Positions 44,736 to 53,642 of a stretch of 64,000 nt of DNA are shown here, one piece after another. The position numbers and the translations under genes were made by a program. The notes beneath the pieces are model-generated. The model searched no databases. It was not told the DNA's origin and saw only the letters and a list, made by a program, of their open reading frames with translations. The stretch's first letter is position 1, and each line of letters opens with the position of its first letter. Source of the DNA: Alloacidobacterium sp963823845 (GTDB lineage Bacteria > Acidobacteriota > Terriglobia > Terriglobales > Acidobacteriaceae); the NCBI GenBank assembly GCA_963823845.1, contig CAWGND010000013.1, positions 496,001 to 560,000 on the forward strand. The letters run 5' to 3'.

Positions 44736-47000
44736 CTAGACGAAGAGGGGGGCTAGCACTAGCGTCACTGTTGCCAGCAGCTTGATGAGCACATGCAGCG
44801 ACGGGCCGGCCGTGTCCTTGAAGGGATCGCCGACCGTGTCGCCCACCACCGCTGCCTTGTGGGCTTCCGACCGTTTCCCACCATAGGCTCCGGTTTCGAT
44901 GTACTTCTTGGCGTTGTCCCACGCGCCACCGCCGTTATTCATCAGCATGGCGAGGAGGATGCCGGAGATGGTGCCGACCATCAGCAGCGCAGCCACAGCT
45001 TCGGCTCCGCTCAGGTTGATGGGAACGCCGTGAATCGTTGGAGAGTCGGCCAGTTCTTTCAGGTTGAAAGTAGAACTGAAGCGGCGGAAGATGACGCCTA
45101 CGGCGAGCGGCATAGCGACAGCCAGCACTCCGGGCAGGATCATTTCTTTCAACGCCGCGCCTGTGACGATGTGTACGCAGCGTCCATAATCAGGTTGCGA
45201 GGTGCCTTCCATGATGCCAGGGTTTTCCTTGAACTGCTGGTGGACGTCCTGAATGACGGTTTGTGCGGCGCGTCCTACGGCTTTGATCGCCATGGATGAG
45301 AAGAGATAAGTGAGCATCGCGCCGAGCAACGCCCCTACGAAAACAGGCACCGAGGCGAGATTCACGTTGGAAAAGCTCCAGGAAGCCGGCAGCGTTTCGC
45401 CAGCTGCGGCGAGGCGCTGGCTTACGATGTCGTGAATCGCTTCAAGGTAGGCCGAGAAGAGCAGGAACGCAGCAAGCGATGCAGAACCGATGGCGTAGCC
45501 CTTGGTCAGCGCTTTGGTGGTATTGCCGGCGGCGTCGAGCTTGTCCGTCTTTTCGCGGATGCTGTGCGGCTGGTTGCTCATTTCGATGATGCCGCCAGCG
45601 TTGTCGGTGATGGGGCCGAAGGTGTCCATTGCCAGGATGTAGGCCGCTGAAGAGAGCATACCCATGGTCGCTATGGCCGTGCCGTAGATGCCCTTCGAGT
45701 AGTCAGAGATCGTCGCTACGTCGGCCAGTCCACGTACGCCGAAATAGTAGCTCAGCAGCAGCGCGCAGCCAATGACGACGACCGGCACAGCAGGGGTTTC
45801 CATACCGACGGCGAGGCCGCTGATGATGTTGGTCGCCGGACCGGTAAGCGAGGCCTTGGCGATACTCTGCACCGGACGGAAGCGCGTCTCCGTATAGTAC
45901 TCGGTGATCCGGACGAAGAGGAATGAAGTGACGATGCCGCAGATGCCGCAGCCGAGCAGCCACCAGCGTCCCTGCAGCATGTAGTAGACCGCAGCGGCAA
46001 AGCCGACCAGCGCCACGAATGACGTGACATAGTAGCCCTTGTTCAACGCGTGCATCGGGTCTTCGTCTTCCTTGCTGTGCACAATGCTGACGCCAACGAT
46101 GCTGGCAATAAGGTTAATGGCCTGCACAATGAGCGGGAAGAGAATTCCCTTGATGCCGAAGACGGGATAGAGTGCAGCGCCGAGAATCATGGCGCCGACG
46201 TTTTCCGCAGCCGTGGACTCGAAGATGTCCGCACCACGGCCTGCGCAGTCGCCGACGTTGTCGCCGACCAGATCGGCGATGACGGCGGGATTGCGCGGGT
46301 CGTCTTCTGGGATTCCGGCTTCCACTTTGCCGACCAGGTCGGCGCCTACGTCGGCGGCCTTGGTGTAGATGCCGCCGCCTAGCTGGGCAAAGAGCGCTAC
46401 CAACGACGCTCCGAAGCCAAAGCCAACCAACTCGAACGGAGTCCGCTGCGGGTGGCTCAATCCTCCGAAGGCAAGGAAGAGCACGCCGACTCCGAGGAGC
46501 GAGAGCGCGACGACGATCAGTCCCGTCACCGCCCCGCCGCGCAGAGCGATCTGCAGCGCCTTGCCCAGGCTTGAGCGTGCCGCCGAAGCTGTGCGGATAT
46601 TGGAGCGAATGGAGACCCACATACCTGTCTGCCCGGCGAGAGCAGAGCAGGTAGCGCCAATCAGGAAGCTGATGACGACTTTATTCGCATAAGGGGCAGT
46701 AAACGGGGAGAGACGATAGCCAAGATAAAGAATGATGGCGAGTGCTACGGCAATCATCGCAATCGTACCGTACTGCCTGCGCATAAAGGCTTCCGCGCCC
46801 TGGCGGATAGCGTCGGAGATGCGTTGCATCTCGGCGGTTCCCGTGTCGGAGCCGAGAACCGAGCGGGCAAAAACCAGCGCAGCGACGAGGCCGAGAATGC
46901 CAACCGCGAGCGCGATCCAGAGATAAAGGCTGTCGGAGCTTGTGCTTAAAGAATCATTGGCCTGCCAGAAAAATGCCGCCAACGAGGAGAAAAACGACAT
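44736..47000 (-). CDS. hppA: K+-independent proton-pumping membrane pyrophosphatase
   Basis: A 754-aa integral membrane enzyme that couples pyrophosphate hydrolysis to proton export. It has about 16 helices and the substrate blocks GGGIYTKAADVGADLVGKVE, EDDPRNPAVIADLVGDNVGD and the C-terminal DNNGGGAWDNAKKYIE-like segment (NNGGGAWDNAKKYIETG). The helix motif GNTTKALTKGYAIG has Lys where K+-dependent enzymes have Ala, which marks the K+-independent H+-pumping class. GGAGG precedes ATG 47000. Confidence 0.95.
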   Translation of the reverse strand: MSFFSSLAAFFWQANDSLSTSSDSLYLWIALAVGILGLVAALVFARSVLGSDTGTAEMQRISDAIRQGAEAFMRRQYGTIAMIAVALAIILYLGYRLSPFTAPYANKVVISFLIGATCSALAGQTGMWVSIRSNIRTASAARSSLGKALQIALRGGAVTGLIVVALSLLGVGVLFLAFGGLSHPQRTPFELVGFGFGASLVALFAQLGGGIYTKAADVGADLVGKVEAGIPEDDPRNPAVIADLVGDNVGDCAGRGADIFESTAAENVGAMILGAALYPVFGIKGILFPLIVQAINLIASIVGVSIVHSKEDEDPMHALNKGYYVTSFVALVGFAAAVYYMLQGRWWLLGCGICGIVTSFLFVRITEYYTETRFRPVQSIAKASLTGPATNIISGLAVGMETPAVPVVVIGCALLLSYYFGVRGLADVATISDYSKGIYGTAIATMGMLSSAAYILAMDTFGPITDNAGGIIEMSNQPHSIREKTDKLDAAGNTTKALTKGYAIGSASLAAFLLFSAYLEAIHDIVSQRLAAAGETLPASWSFSNVNLASVPVFVGALLGAMLTYLFSSMAIKAVGRAAQTVIQDVHQQFKENPGIMEGTSQPDYGRCVHIVTGAALKEMILPGVLAVAMPLAVGVIFRRFSSTFNLKELADSPTIHGVPINLSGAEAVAALLMVGTISGILLAMLMNNGGGAWDNAKKYIETGAYGGKRSEAHKAAVVGDTVGDPFKDTAGPSLHVLIKLLATVTLVLAPLFV

Positions 47001-47471
47001 TCCATGTCCTCCAGAAAATAGCAATCAATCACCCAAAATTTGCGCTTCCGGCGCCTGCGAACTCCCGGAATCAGAAACGTATCAAATCTGGACACGATTC
47101 TCGAATACTGAAAGAGGCCCAAACACTATCCGGAGCCCTTTACACAGGCATTGTCACGAAAACGCTGAATTAGAGCATGTTGCGGAAACGATGGTCAATT
47201 AGTTCGCAGACGGGGAGCAAAGGCGAGCGCGGCATTTGAATATTTTGGCAAGTTTCGTGGTAGCTGGGCATGTTTCACTTTCTTACAATTAAAGATACAG
47301 AGAGACTGGTTCACAGCTTCAATTCCGGGCATCTTAAAGCGGTCGGATGCCGGAGTGGGCCGCAGGGAACAGGACAATTTTGCGGTTGAGACAGAGATAC
47401 CTGAAAGCTGTACAATCACCTGTCGCCTAGGTTACACGACAATTGCGGGAAGGACGATAGAGGTTTTCTGA
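47001..47471. other. Intergenic region between divergent hppA and E1 gene
   Basis: About 470 bp with no supported gene; a 74-codon minus-strand ORF at 47195-47419 has no ribosome binding site or motif. TTGAGA (47386) and TACAAT (47411), 19 bp apart, could be the promoter of the E1 gene. No tRNA-like fold was recognised. Confidence 0.5.
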
Positions 47472-49646
47472 ATGGCCAAAACAGCGGTGCGCGACGCGGA
47501 GCAGAGCAAGCCAGGTGTGGTTCCAGGCCTGGATTCTGAGCGCATGATCGAGATCTACCGCCTCATGTATCTTTCGCGGAGCACCGATGACCGCGAGATC
47601 ATGCTCAAGCGGCAGCAGAAGATTTTCTTCCAGATCTCCGGAGCCGGTCATGAGGCGCTGCTTGTGGCAGCGGGCATGGTGCTCAAGCCGGGGTACGACT
47701 GGTTTTTCCCCTACTACCGCGACCGCGCGCTTTGTCTGGCGCTGGGCGGCACAGTCGAAGAGCAGTTGCTGCAGGCCGTCGGCGCTGCTGCTGATCCATC
47801 CAGTGGCGGGCGCCAGATGCCTTCGCACTGGGGCAACCAGAAACTGAACATCGTCTCGCAATCGTCGTCTACTACGACGCAGGTATTACATGCCGTCGGT
47901 TGCGCTGAAGCCGGACGCTACTTCTCGCGCCATCCAGAGGCCGCGGAGAAGCACGGGAACGATTATCGCGCATTCAAGGACGTGATCTTTCACGGCGACG
48001 AAGTGGTCTACACTTCGCTCGGCGAGGGCTCAACCAGCCAGGGCGAATTCTGGGAGGCGCTGAACACTGCGTCGAACCAAAAGCTGCCCGTCCTTTTTGT
48101 GGTCGAGGACAACGAGTACGCCATTTCAACCCCGGTTGAAGTGAACACGCCGGGAGGCAACATTTCAAAGCTGGTTGCCAACTTCCCAAATTTCTACTTT
48201 GCCGAAGTGGATGGTACCGATCCGGTCGAAAGCTACCGCGTTTTTGAAGAGGCCGTAGCCCACTGTCGTGCAGGCAAGGGACCGGCATTCGTGCATGGTC
48301 ACGTCACCCGTCCGTATTCGCATTCGTTTTCCGATGACGACCGCCTCTATCGTCCTGAGAGTGAGCGCCATGCCGATTCACTGCGCGATCCTTTGCAGAA
48401 GATGCAGATGTTTCTACTGCGCGAGGGCATTCTGGACGCCGAGGCGATCAATCGTCTGGAAAAGCAGGTTGATGAAGAGGTTCGGCAGGCAGCCGAGCAT
48501 GCTCTGCGCGCGCCGTTTCCGGAGCCAGCGAGCATTCCGCTGCACGTCTACTCCGAAGACTACGACCCGACCCGTGCCGAACTGGAGACGAAGCCTGCGC
48601 AGACTGCTGACACCCAGGAGCGCACGATGGCCGACCTCATCAACGCCTGCCTGAAGGACGAGATGCGGCGCGACGCGCGTGTCGTCGTCTATGGCGAAGA
48701 CGTTGCCGACAGCAGCCGCGAAGAGTATCTCCGCGAAGGGCAAGTCAAGGGCAAGGGTGGCGTCTTCAAGCTGACAGCCGGGCTGCAGAGCGAATTCGGC
48801 AGCGATCGCGCCTTCAATTCGCCGCTGGCTGAGGCAAACATCGTCGGCCGCGCCGTGGGCCAGGCCGTGCGCGGCTTGAAGCCGGTGGTTGAGATCCAGT
48901 TCTTCGACTACATCTGGCCGGCGATGCACCAGATGCGCAACGAATTAAGCCTGATGCGCTGGCGCTCGAATGGTACATTTTCTGCGCCCGCTGTGATTCG
49001 CGTCGCGATCGGCGGTTATCTCACTGGTGGATCGATTTACCATTCCCAGTCGGGTGAGAGCATCTTTACGCATACGCCTGGTGTGCGCGTGGTCTTTCCG
49101 TCGAATGCGCTCGACGCCAATGGCCTGCTGCGGACGGCGATCCGTTGCGACGACCCGGTACTCTTTCTTGAGCACAAGCGGCTTTATCGCGAGACCTTTG
49201 GCCGCGCCGTTTATCCGGGACCGGATTATATGGTTCCCTTCGGAAAGGCCAAGACCGTGCGCGAAGGCAAGGACCTAACCATCGTAACGTACGGTGCCGT
49301 CGTTCCGCGCGCTCTGCAGGCGGCGCAAAAGGCACATCGTGAGCACGGCATCGAGACGGAAATTATCGACTTGCGCACGCTCAGTCCTTATGACTGGGAG
49401 GCGATTGCCACTTCCGTCAGGAAAACCAGCCGGGTCATCGTCGCGCACGAGGACATGCTGAGCTGGGGCTACGGGGCCGAGATTGCCGCCCGCATCGGCG
49501 ATGAGCTGTTCGAGGACCTCGACGCTCCGGTGAAGCGTGTGGCCGCGATGGACACATTCGTTGCGTACCAACCGCTGCTGGAAGATGTCATCCTGCCTCA
49601 GCCGGAGCATATCTACCAAGCGATTGCTAAGCTCGCGAAGTATTGA
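47472..49646 (+). CDS. Fused E1 alpha-beta subunit of a 2-oxoacid dehydrogenase
   Basis: A 724-aa thiamine-diphosphate enzyme. Residues about 25-370 are an E1-alpha domain with the ThDP motif GEG (184-186) through EDN (212-214). Residues about 385-724 are a complete E1-beta domain (MADLINACLKDEMRRD, VYGEDVAD, GYLTGGSIYHSQSGE, DLRTLSPYDWEAI). The fusion resembles branched-chain 2-oxoacid or pyruvate dehydrogenase E1 of the alpha/beta type in one chain. No E2 or E3 gene adjoins, so the complex partners are elsewhere. Substrate is not determinable. Confidence 0.9.
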   Translation: MAKTAVRDAEQSKPGVVPGLDSERMIEIYRLMYLSRSTDDREIMLKRQQKIFFQISGAGHEALLVAAGMVLKPGYDWFFPYYRDRALCLALGGTVEEQLLQAVGAAADPSSGGRQMPSHWGNQKLNIVSQSSSTTTQVLHAVGCAEAGRYFSRHPEAAEKHGNDYRAFKDVIFHGDEVVYTSLGEGSTSQGEFWEALNTASNQKLPVLFVVEDNEYAISTPVEVNTPGGNISKLVANFPNFYFAEVDGTDPVESYRVFEEAVAHCRAGKGPAFVHGHVTRPYSHSFSDDDRLYRPESERHADSLRDPLQKMQMFLLREGILDAEAINRLEKQVDEEVRQAAEHALRAPFPEPASIPLHVYSEDYDPTRAELETKPAQTADTQERTMADLINACLKDEMRRDARVVVYGEDVADSSREEYLREGQVKGKGGVFKLTAGLQSEFGSDRAFNSPLAEANIVGRAVGQAVRGLKPVVEIQFFDYIWPAMHQMRNELSLMRWRSNGTFSAPAVIRVAIGGYLTGGSIYHSQSGESIFTHTPGVRVVFPSNALDANGLLRTAIRCDDPVLFLEHKRLYRETFGRAVYPGPDYMVPFGKAKTVREGKDLTIVTYGAVVPRALQAAQKAHREHGIETEIIDLRTLSPYDWEAIATSVRKTSRVIVAHEDMLSWGYGAEIAARIGDELFEDLDAPVKRVAAMDTFVAYQPLLEDVILPQPEHIYQAIAKLAKY

Positions 49647-49650
49647 AAGA

Positions 49651-49670
49651 GGGGTGATTGCGATCACCCC
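49651..49670 (+). terminator. Hairpin after the E1 gene
   Basis: GGGGTGAT-TGCG-ATCACCCC, a perfect 8-bp stem 4 bp after the stop, extended by outer GAG/CTC pairing. The T-run is weak. The rest of the gap to 49943 holds an imperfect inverted repeat near 49732-49774 and no gene. Confidence 0.55.
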
Positions 49671-49943
49671 CACCCTCTATGTTTCTCGCAAATTTTTCAT
49701 AATACAGGTACTTGGCTGCATCGGAGTGTTTCCCCAGTTTCATCCGCGAGTGTATTTTCTTTCCGCGTGGGAAACTGATGTTTTCTCGCTATATCCGGTT
49801 TAGCCGTTTTGGTCATAATTCTCAGCAACTGTTCGTTGCGACAACTATGCCGCAGAATCAGTAGTTTGCAGAAATTGTGAACGGATCATGGCTTGACAAG
49901 GGTTTAGCGGCCCTATCCGCCGATGAGCCGTTCCTTGCAGTCG

Positions 49944-49957
49944 GGTATACTTATACC
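49944..49957. promoter_or_regulatory. Inverted repeat GGTAT-ACTT-ATACC upstream of vapB
   Basis: A perfect 5-bp palindrome 19 bp before vapB, overlapping a possible -10 (TATACT). Toxin-antitoxin operons are commonly autorepressed at such sites. Confidence 0.45.
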
Positions 49958-49976
49958 TGTCGAGGTACCATTCTAT

Positions 49977-50231
49977 ATGGCTATAAGTATTAAGAATTCT
50001 CATACTGAAAAGCTGGCTAGACAGGTAGCCGAAGCTACTGGCGAGTCCATCACGGAAGCTATTCAGAAATCCCTTCAGGAACGCATAGAACGGTTGCAAA
50101 AACAGCGGCGGCAAAAACAAGTGGAAGCCAGACTAGAAGAGATTGTCTTGCGCCTACGCGCCCTGCCTGTTCTCGACAAGCGGTCCGCGGATGAAATTAT
50201 TGGTTATGACGAACATGGGATTCCGCTCTGA
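49977..50231 (+). CDS. vapB: VapB-type antitoxin (Rv0623-like)
   Basis: An 84-aa antitoxin. The N-terminus MAISIKNSHTEKLARQ and VAEATGESITEAIQKSL match the Rv0623-like ribbon-helix-helix family. The middle is a charged helix and the C-terminus (RSADEIIGYDEHGIPL) is the toxin-wrapping tail. The ATG at 49977 is chosen because homology begins there; a frame to 49923 adds unlikely residues. The toxin gene overlaps its stop. Confidence 0.85.
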   Translation: MAISIKNSHTEKLARQVAEATGESITEAIQKSLQERIERLQKQRRQKQVEARLEEIVLRLRALPVLDKRSADEIIGYDEHGIPL

Positions 50232-50617
50232 TGGTGATTGATACCTCAGCACTCATTGCCATTCTTCTCGACGAACCGGACTTCCATAAATATCTCGCAC
50301 TCATTCAGAAAGCTGACAGGCGACTCATTTCAGCGGCAAGTCTTCTTGAAGCCAGTATGGTGCTGGAGTCGCGAGCGGGCATGGCTGCGGGTGCGGAACT
50401 CGACCTTTTTATACATGATGCCGATATTGAGGTGGTGCCGGTAGATCGGGAGCACGTTGACGTCGCCCGGAGGGCATGGCGAAAGTACGGAAAGGGCAAT
50501 CACCCTGCGGCATTGAACTTTGGTGACTGCTTTTCCTACGCTTTGGCAAAGGTCTCAGGTGAACAATTGCTGGCCACGGGCTCCGATTTCCAGCAAACTG
50601 ATCTGGAACTTTGCTGA
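50231..50617 (+). CDS. vapC: VapC-type PIN-domain ribonuclease toxin
   Basis: A 128-aa PIN nuclease. The acidic active-site residues are Asp4 (VIDTSAL), Glu40 (LLEAS), Asp99 (FGDC) and Asp119 (TGSDF), all present, so the toxin looks intact. It begins within the vapB stop (TGATG). VapC toxins cleave tRNA or rRNA sites; the target is unknown. The pair is the only clear mobile-type accessory module in the window. Confidence 0.92.
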   Translation: MVIDTSALIAILLDEPDFHKYLALIQKADRRLISAASLLEASMVLESRAGMAAGAELDLFIHDADIEVVPVDREHVDVARRAWRKYGKGNHPAALNFGDCFSYALAKVSGEQLLATGSDFQQTDLELC

Positions 50618-50686
50618 AGGCCGCACAACTTTAGCTTTCAAATGCGGTCTGCACCGGTAGTTCTGACTTTTACTGGAGCGCAACAC

Positions 50687-51946
50687 ATGGCAATCACGCG
50701 GCGAGCATTTATGAAGGACGGAGCGTTGGCCGTCGTCGGCACCACCGCGATTCCGAGTTTTCTGACGCGGACGGTGTTGGCGCAGGCCACGACGGCGCAG
50801 GCTCAGGGCAAGAAATTGGTTGTCATCTTCCAGCGCGGCGCTGCGGATGGCTTGAATATCGTCGTTCCGCACCGCGAGAACGCCTATTACCAGATGCGTC
50901 CGACGATTGCCATCCAGCAAAACCAGGTCATCGATCTGGATGGATTTTTCGGGCTGCATCCGGCGATGCAGCCGCTCAAGCCGCTCTGGGACGGGCGGCA
51001 TCTGGCCATTGTGCACGCCTGTGGGTCGCCTGATCCAACGCGCTCGCATTTTGACGCGCAGGACTACATGGAGAGCGGCACTCCCGGCATGAAGGCGACG
51101 AATGACGGCTGGCTCAATCGCGCCTTGCAGGCCGAGGATGCAGCCCATGCCGGGCGGAAGCAGTCGGCTTTCCGCGCCGTTGCGCTGGGAACGCAGGTTC
51201 CCAGGACGCTCGAAGGCAGAATTCCTGCCGTCGCTGTGAACAATGTCCGCGATTTCAGTGTGGGCGGCCAGAATCCGGCAGCCGCTCCGATGGCCACGAG
51301 CTTCGAGGCGATGTATGCCGACAGCGTGAACACCGTTCTTCATGGAACCGGTTCAGAGACCTTTGAGGCGGTGAAGATGCTGCAGGCGGCTGATCCGGCG
51401 AAGTACACGCCTGCTCCGGGGGCGAACTATCCGAATGGGCCTTTCGGAAATAGCCTGCGGCAGGTGGCTCAGCTGCTGAAGGCGAATCTTGGGGTCGAGG
51501 CTGCGTTCACCGACATTGGCGGATGGGATACGCATCAGAACCAGGGGAACGCTACCGGTCAGTTAGCCAACAGGCTGAAGGATTTCAGCGAGGGCATTTC
51601 AGCCTTCTGGACCGATATGGGCGATCAGGCGAACGACATTGTTCTGGTTTCCATGTCGGAGTTTGGCCGGACGGTCCACCAGAATGGAACGGGTGGAACC
51701 GATCATGGCCATGCCAACATCATGTTTGTCTTAGGCGGCGAGGTTCAGGGCGGACGGGTCTATGGCAAATGGCCAGGAATGCGGCAGGATCAGCTCTACG
51801 AGGGCCGCGATCTGGCCATCACCACCGACTTCCGGCAGGTTCTCGGAGAGGCTGCCTACAAGACCGTCGGGGCTAGAAACCTGGATCTTGTATTTCCGGG
51901 AGCTAATTTACAAGCCACTCGCTTCCTGGAGATTGTTAAGGTTTAA
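50687..51946 (+). CDS. DUF1501 family Tat-exported protein
   Basis: A 419-aa exported protein. A Tat signal (TRRAFMKDGALAVVG with twin Arg at 5-6) precedes the DUF1501 alkaline-phosphatase-like fold. Family blocks are LVVIFQRGAADGLNIVVPH, SHFDAQDYMESGTPG, DIGGWDTHQNQG, SMSEFGRTVHQNGTGGTDHG and GRVYGKWPG. DUF1501 genes often pair with DUF1800, but no such gene is adjacent here. The ATG at 50687 has TGGAG upstream and starts the signal. Confidence 0.88.
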   Translation: MAITRRAFMKDGALAVVGTTAIPSFLTRTVLAQATTAQAQGKKLVVIFQRGAADGLNIVVPHRENAYYQMRPTIAIQQNQVIDLDGFFGLHPAMQPLKPLWDGRHLAIVHACGSPDPTRSHFDAQDYMESGTPGMKATNDGWLNRALQAEDAAHAGRKQSAFRAVALGTQVPRTLEGRIPAVAVNNVRDFSVGGQNPAAAPMATSFEAMYADSVNTVLHGTGSETFEAVKMLQAADPAKYTPAPGANYPNGPFGNSLRQVAQLLKANLGVEAAFTDIGGWDTHQNQGNATGQLANRLKDFSEGISAFWTDMGDQANDIVLVSMSEFGRTVHQNGTGGTDHGHANIMFVLGGEVQGGRVYGKWPGMRQDQLYEGRDLAITTDFRQVLGEAAYKTVGARNLDLVFPGANLQATRFLEIVKV

Positions 51947-51981
51947 CTTTAATAATTTCTGACTAGGTTCTCTTGTTGTTT

Positions 51982-52401
51982 TTATCGCCTTCTTGCGCCG
52001 GTTCCCAGCCGCGAATCTATGGCCAGATGTCCTGAGCCGCTCGTCAGTATAAGTAAGGCTAAGCCGAAGAGCGAGAGCGGGAATTCGAATCCCATTGGGC
52101 CCATGAGTCCATGGTGTAGGTGGACCTTGAGCACGGCAACCGTCATGTCGATGGCGACTCCGAGTGCTGCTATCGGGACGAGCAGGCCCAGAATGAGCAG
52201 GGCGCCGCCGAAGAACTCGGTGAACGCCGCTACGTAACCCAGCCAATAGGGGAGTCCAAGATGCGCGACCGTCTGCGCGAAGTTATAGAGCGAGCCGCGC
52301 GGGAAGATCTTGTGCCATCCATGTGCCAGAATGATGACCCCGAGAATGACGCGGGCGATCAGCACTCCTAACGGTCGAAAACGGTCGAGCCAAGCGAACA
52401 T
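51982..52401 (-). CDS. DoxX family membrane protein
   Basis: A 139-aa protein with four hydrophobic helices and DoxX family marks: ARVILGVIILAHGWHKIF near the start, VAAFTEFFGGALLILGLLVPIAAL in the middle and GFEFPLSLFGLALLIL near the end. Family members take part in oxidative stress or quinone-linked redox. AAAGGAG lies 9 nt before the ATG. Its 3' end is convergent with DUF1501. Confidence 0.88.
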   Translation of the reverse strand: MFAWLDRFRPLGVLIARVILGVIILAHGWHKIFPRGSLYNFAQTVAHLGLPYWLGYVAAFTEFFGGALLILGLLVPIAALGVAIDMTVAVLKVHLHHGLMGPMGFEFPLSLFGLALLILTSGSGHLAIDSRLGTGARRR

Positions 52402-52440
52402 CGTGAGTTGCTCCTTTAAGCTGTGGGAAGTTTGTGCAGT

Positions 52441-53379
52441 TTACTGATGAGACGAAATGTCGTCCAGAAAACGATGGATGCTTTCGAGATATTTTGCCTG
52501 GTCTTTGAGCGCGATCTGGAAGAACTGTTTTGGTGTGCCGGCAATGCCGAAGGCATTGTGGGTTTGCGGGTCGCTCCTGCGGTCAAGGAAGAGCTTTGGC
52601 GTCGGGAGCGTCTTGAGCGTTTCTGTCGCGTCGAAACGGTCGCTGGTGAGCAGAAGGACTGGCAGAATTCTGGTGCGGGCATCGGCAGCGAAAAGGGTCG
52701 CGGCATCGGGACTGATGTTTTCAAGAATCAGACCTGCGACTTCGCGATGGCGCTCGACGCTTGAGGCAGCAACCGCAGCTCCCAAGCCGATTCCATAGAT
52801 AACAATTGAATGCATGGGCAGGTGACGGGTTTCGATGAGGTAGGCCAGAGCGGCATCCGCGTCCTGATTCATGCTGGCTTCTGATGGATGCAGGTCCGCG
52901 CTCTTGCCGAAGCCGCGATAGTCGAGGGCGAAGAGGTTGATGCCCAGGGTTTGCAGGGTGTCAAGCTGGCTGACGGTGTCGGCGAGTGAGCCGCTCCCGT
53001 CATGCAGGAAGAGGATCGTGTTATTAGGGTAGTGTGCATCGGTTTCGGCGGGAATCCACCAGCCGGCGAGCTGAGGCCTGCCGGTCTCGGTGGAGTCGAA
53101 CTGGATTTCCTGATACGGAATGTTCGGGCGCGCTCCGACCGTACGGGAAGGGTGAAAGATGAGCTGCCAGCTTCCCTGATAGAAGAGCAGGCACAGTGTG
53201 GCATAGGCGCAGATGACTGCTACTCCAAGCACAATGCCCAGTGCGGAGAGAAGCCACTTTCCGCTGACGAGGGGCTGCTGCTGCTGGAGCGGGTCTTTCG
53301 ATCCGGCGGCCCATCCAGCGGCGCGGGCCTGCTTCACGATTTGCTTCACTGCTTTTCTGGCGGGAGGTTTTTTCGGCAC
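52441..53379 (-). CDS. Membrane-anchored alpha/beta hydrolase fold protein lacking the nucleophile Ser
   Basis: A 312-aa protein starting at GTG 53379. A basic N-terminus and one transmembrane segment (about 45-70) precede an alpha/beta hydrolase domain of the FrsA/BEM46-like type (FLHDGSGSLADTVSQLDTL, ALDYRGFGKSADLHPSE). The nucleophile elbow reads YGIGLGAA, with Gly in place of the usual Ser (GxSxG), and the raw bases confirm GGC. It is therefore probably not a classical serine hydrolase. The small zinc-ribbon gene lies 6 bp upstream in the same operon. Confidence 0.8.
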   Translation of the reverse strand: MPKKPPARKAVKQIVKQARAAGWAAGSKDPLQQQQPLVSGKWLLSALGIVLGVAVICAYATLCLLFYQGSWQLIFHPSRTVGARPNIPYQEIQFDSTETGRPQLAGWWIPAETDAHYPNNTILFLHDGSGSLADTVSQLDTLQTLGINLFALDYRGFGKSADLHPSEASMNQDADAALAYLIETRHLPMHSIVIYGIGLGAAVAASSVERHREVAGLILENISPDAATLFAADARTRILPVLLLTSDRFDATETLKTLPTPKLFLDRRSDPQTHNAFGIAGTPKQFFQIALKDQAKYLESIHRFLDDISSHQ

Positions 53380-53385
53380 TGCGGG

Positions 53386-53556
53386 TTATCCAAAGGCGAG
53401 TTCGTCGGCGGATTCGAGCGGCGTTCCGCAGACGCGGCAGATGACTGCGGAGCAGTCGCCGCAAACGAGAGGATCGTCGACTTCTCTGGCACAATTGGGA
53501 CACCAGAGGCGGTCTTCTTTGCCTGCGGTTGGATTCGGGGAGTGCTCATCGTGCAT
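53386..53556 (-). CDS. 56-aa zinc-ribbon-like protein with three CxxC motifs
   Basis: A 56-aa soluble protein. Cysteines form CPNC (19-22), CGDC (32-35) and CRVC (40-43). Four or six of them could bind one or two zinc ions in a ribbon. The N-terminus is polar and His/Asp-rich; the C-terminus is acidic. It lies 6 bp upstream of the alpha/beta hydrolase-like gene, and in the reverse direction faces the Rieske gene. I recognise the zinc-ribbon pattern but no named family. No strong ribosome binding site was seen. Confidence 0.6.
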   Translation of the reverse strand: MHDEHSPNPTAGKEDRLWCPNCAREVDDPLVCGDCSAVICRVCGTPLESADELAFG

Positions 53557-53642
53557 TCTGAAGATGAGCGTAGCATGAGGGCACGAGAGCTTGCAGAAGG
53601 GGCGCTCGCAGTGGCGTCAAGACCAGCGAAGACGAGAGACGA

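Noticed and set aside
47001..47471. Possible tRNA or structured RNA in the largest gene-free gap
   Set aside because: No TPsiC-like sequence, acceptor stem or strong fold could be recognised by eye.
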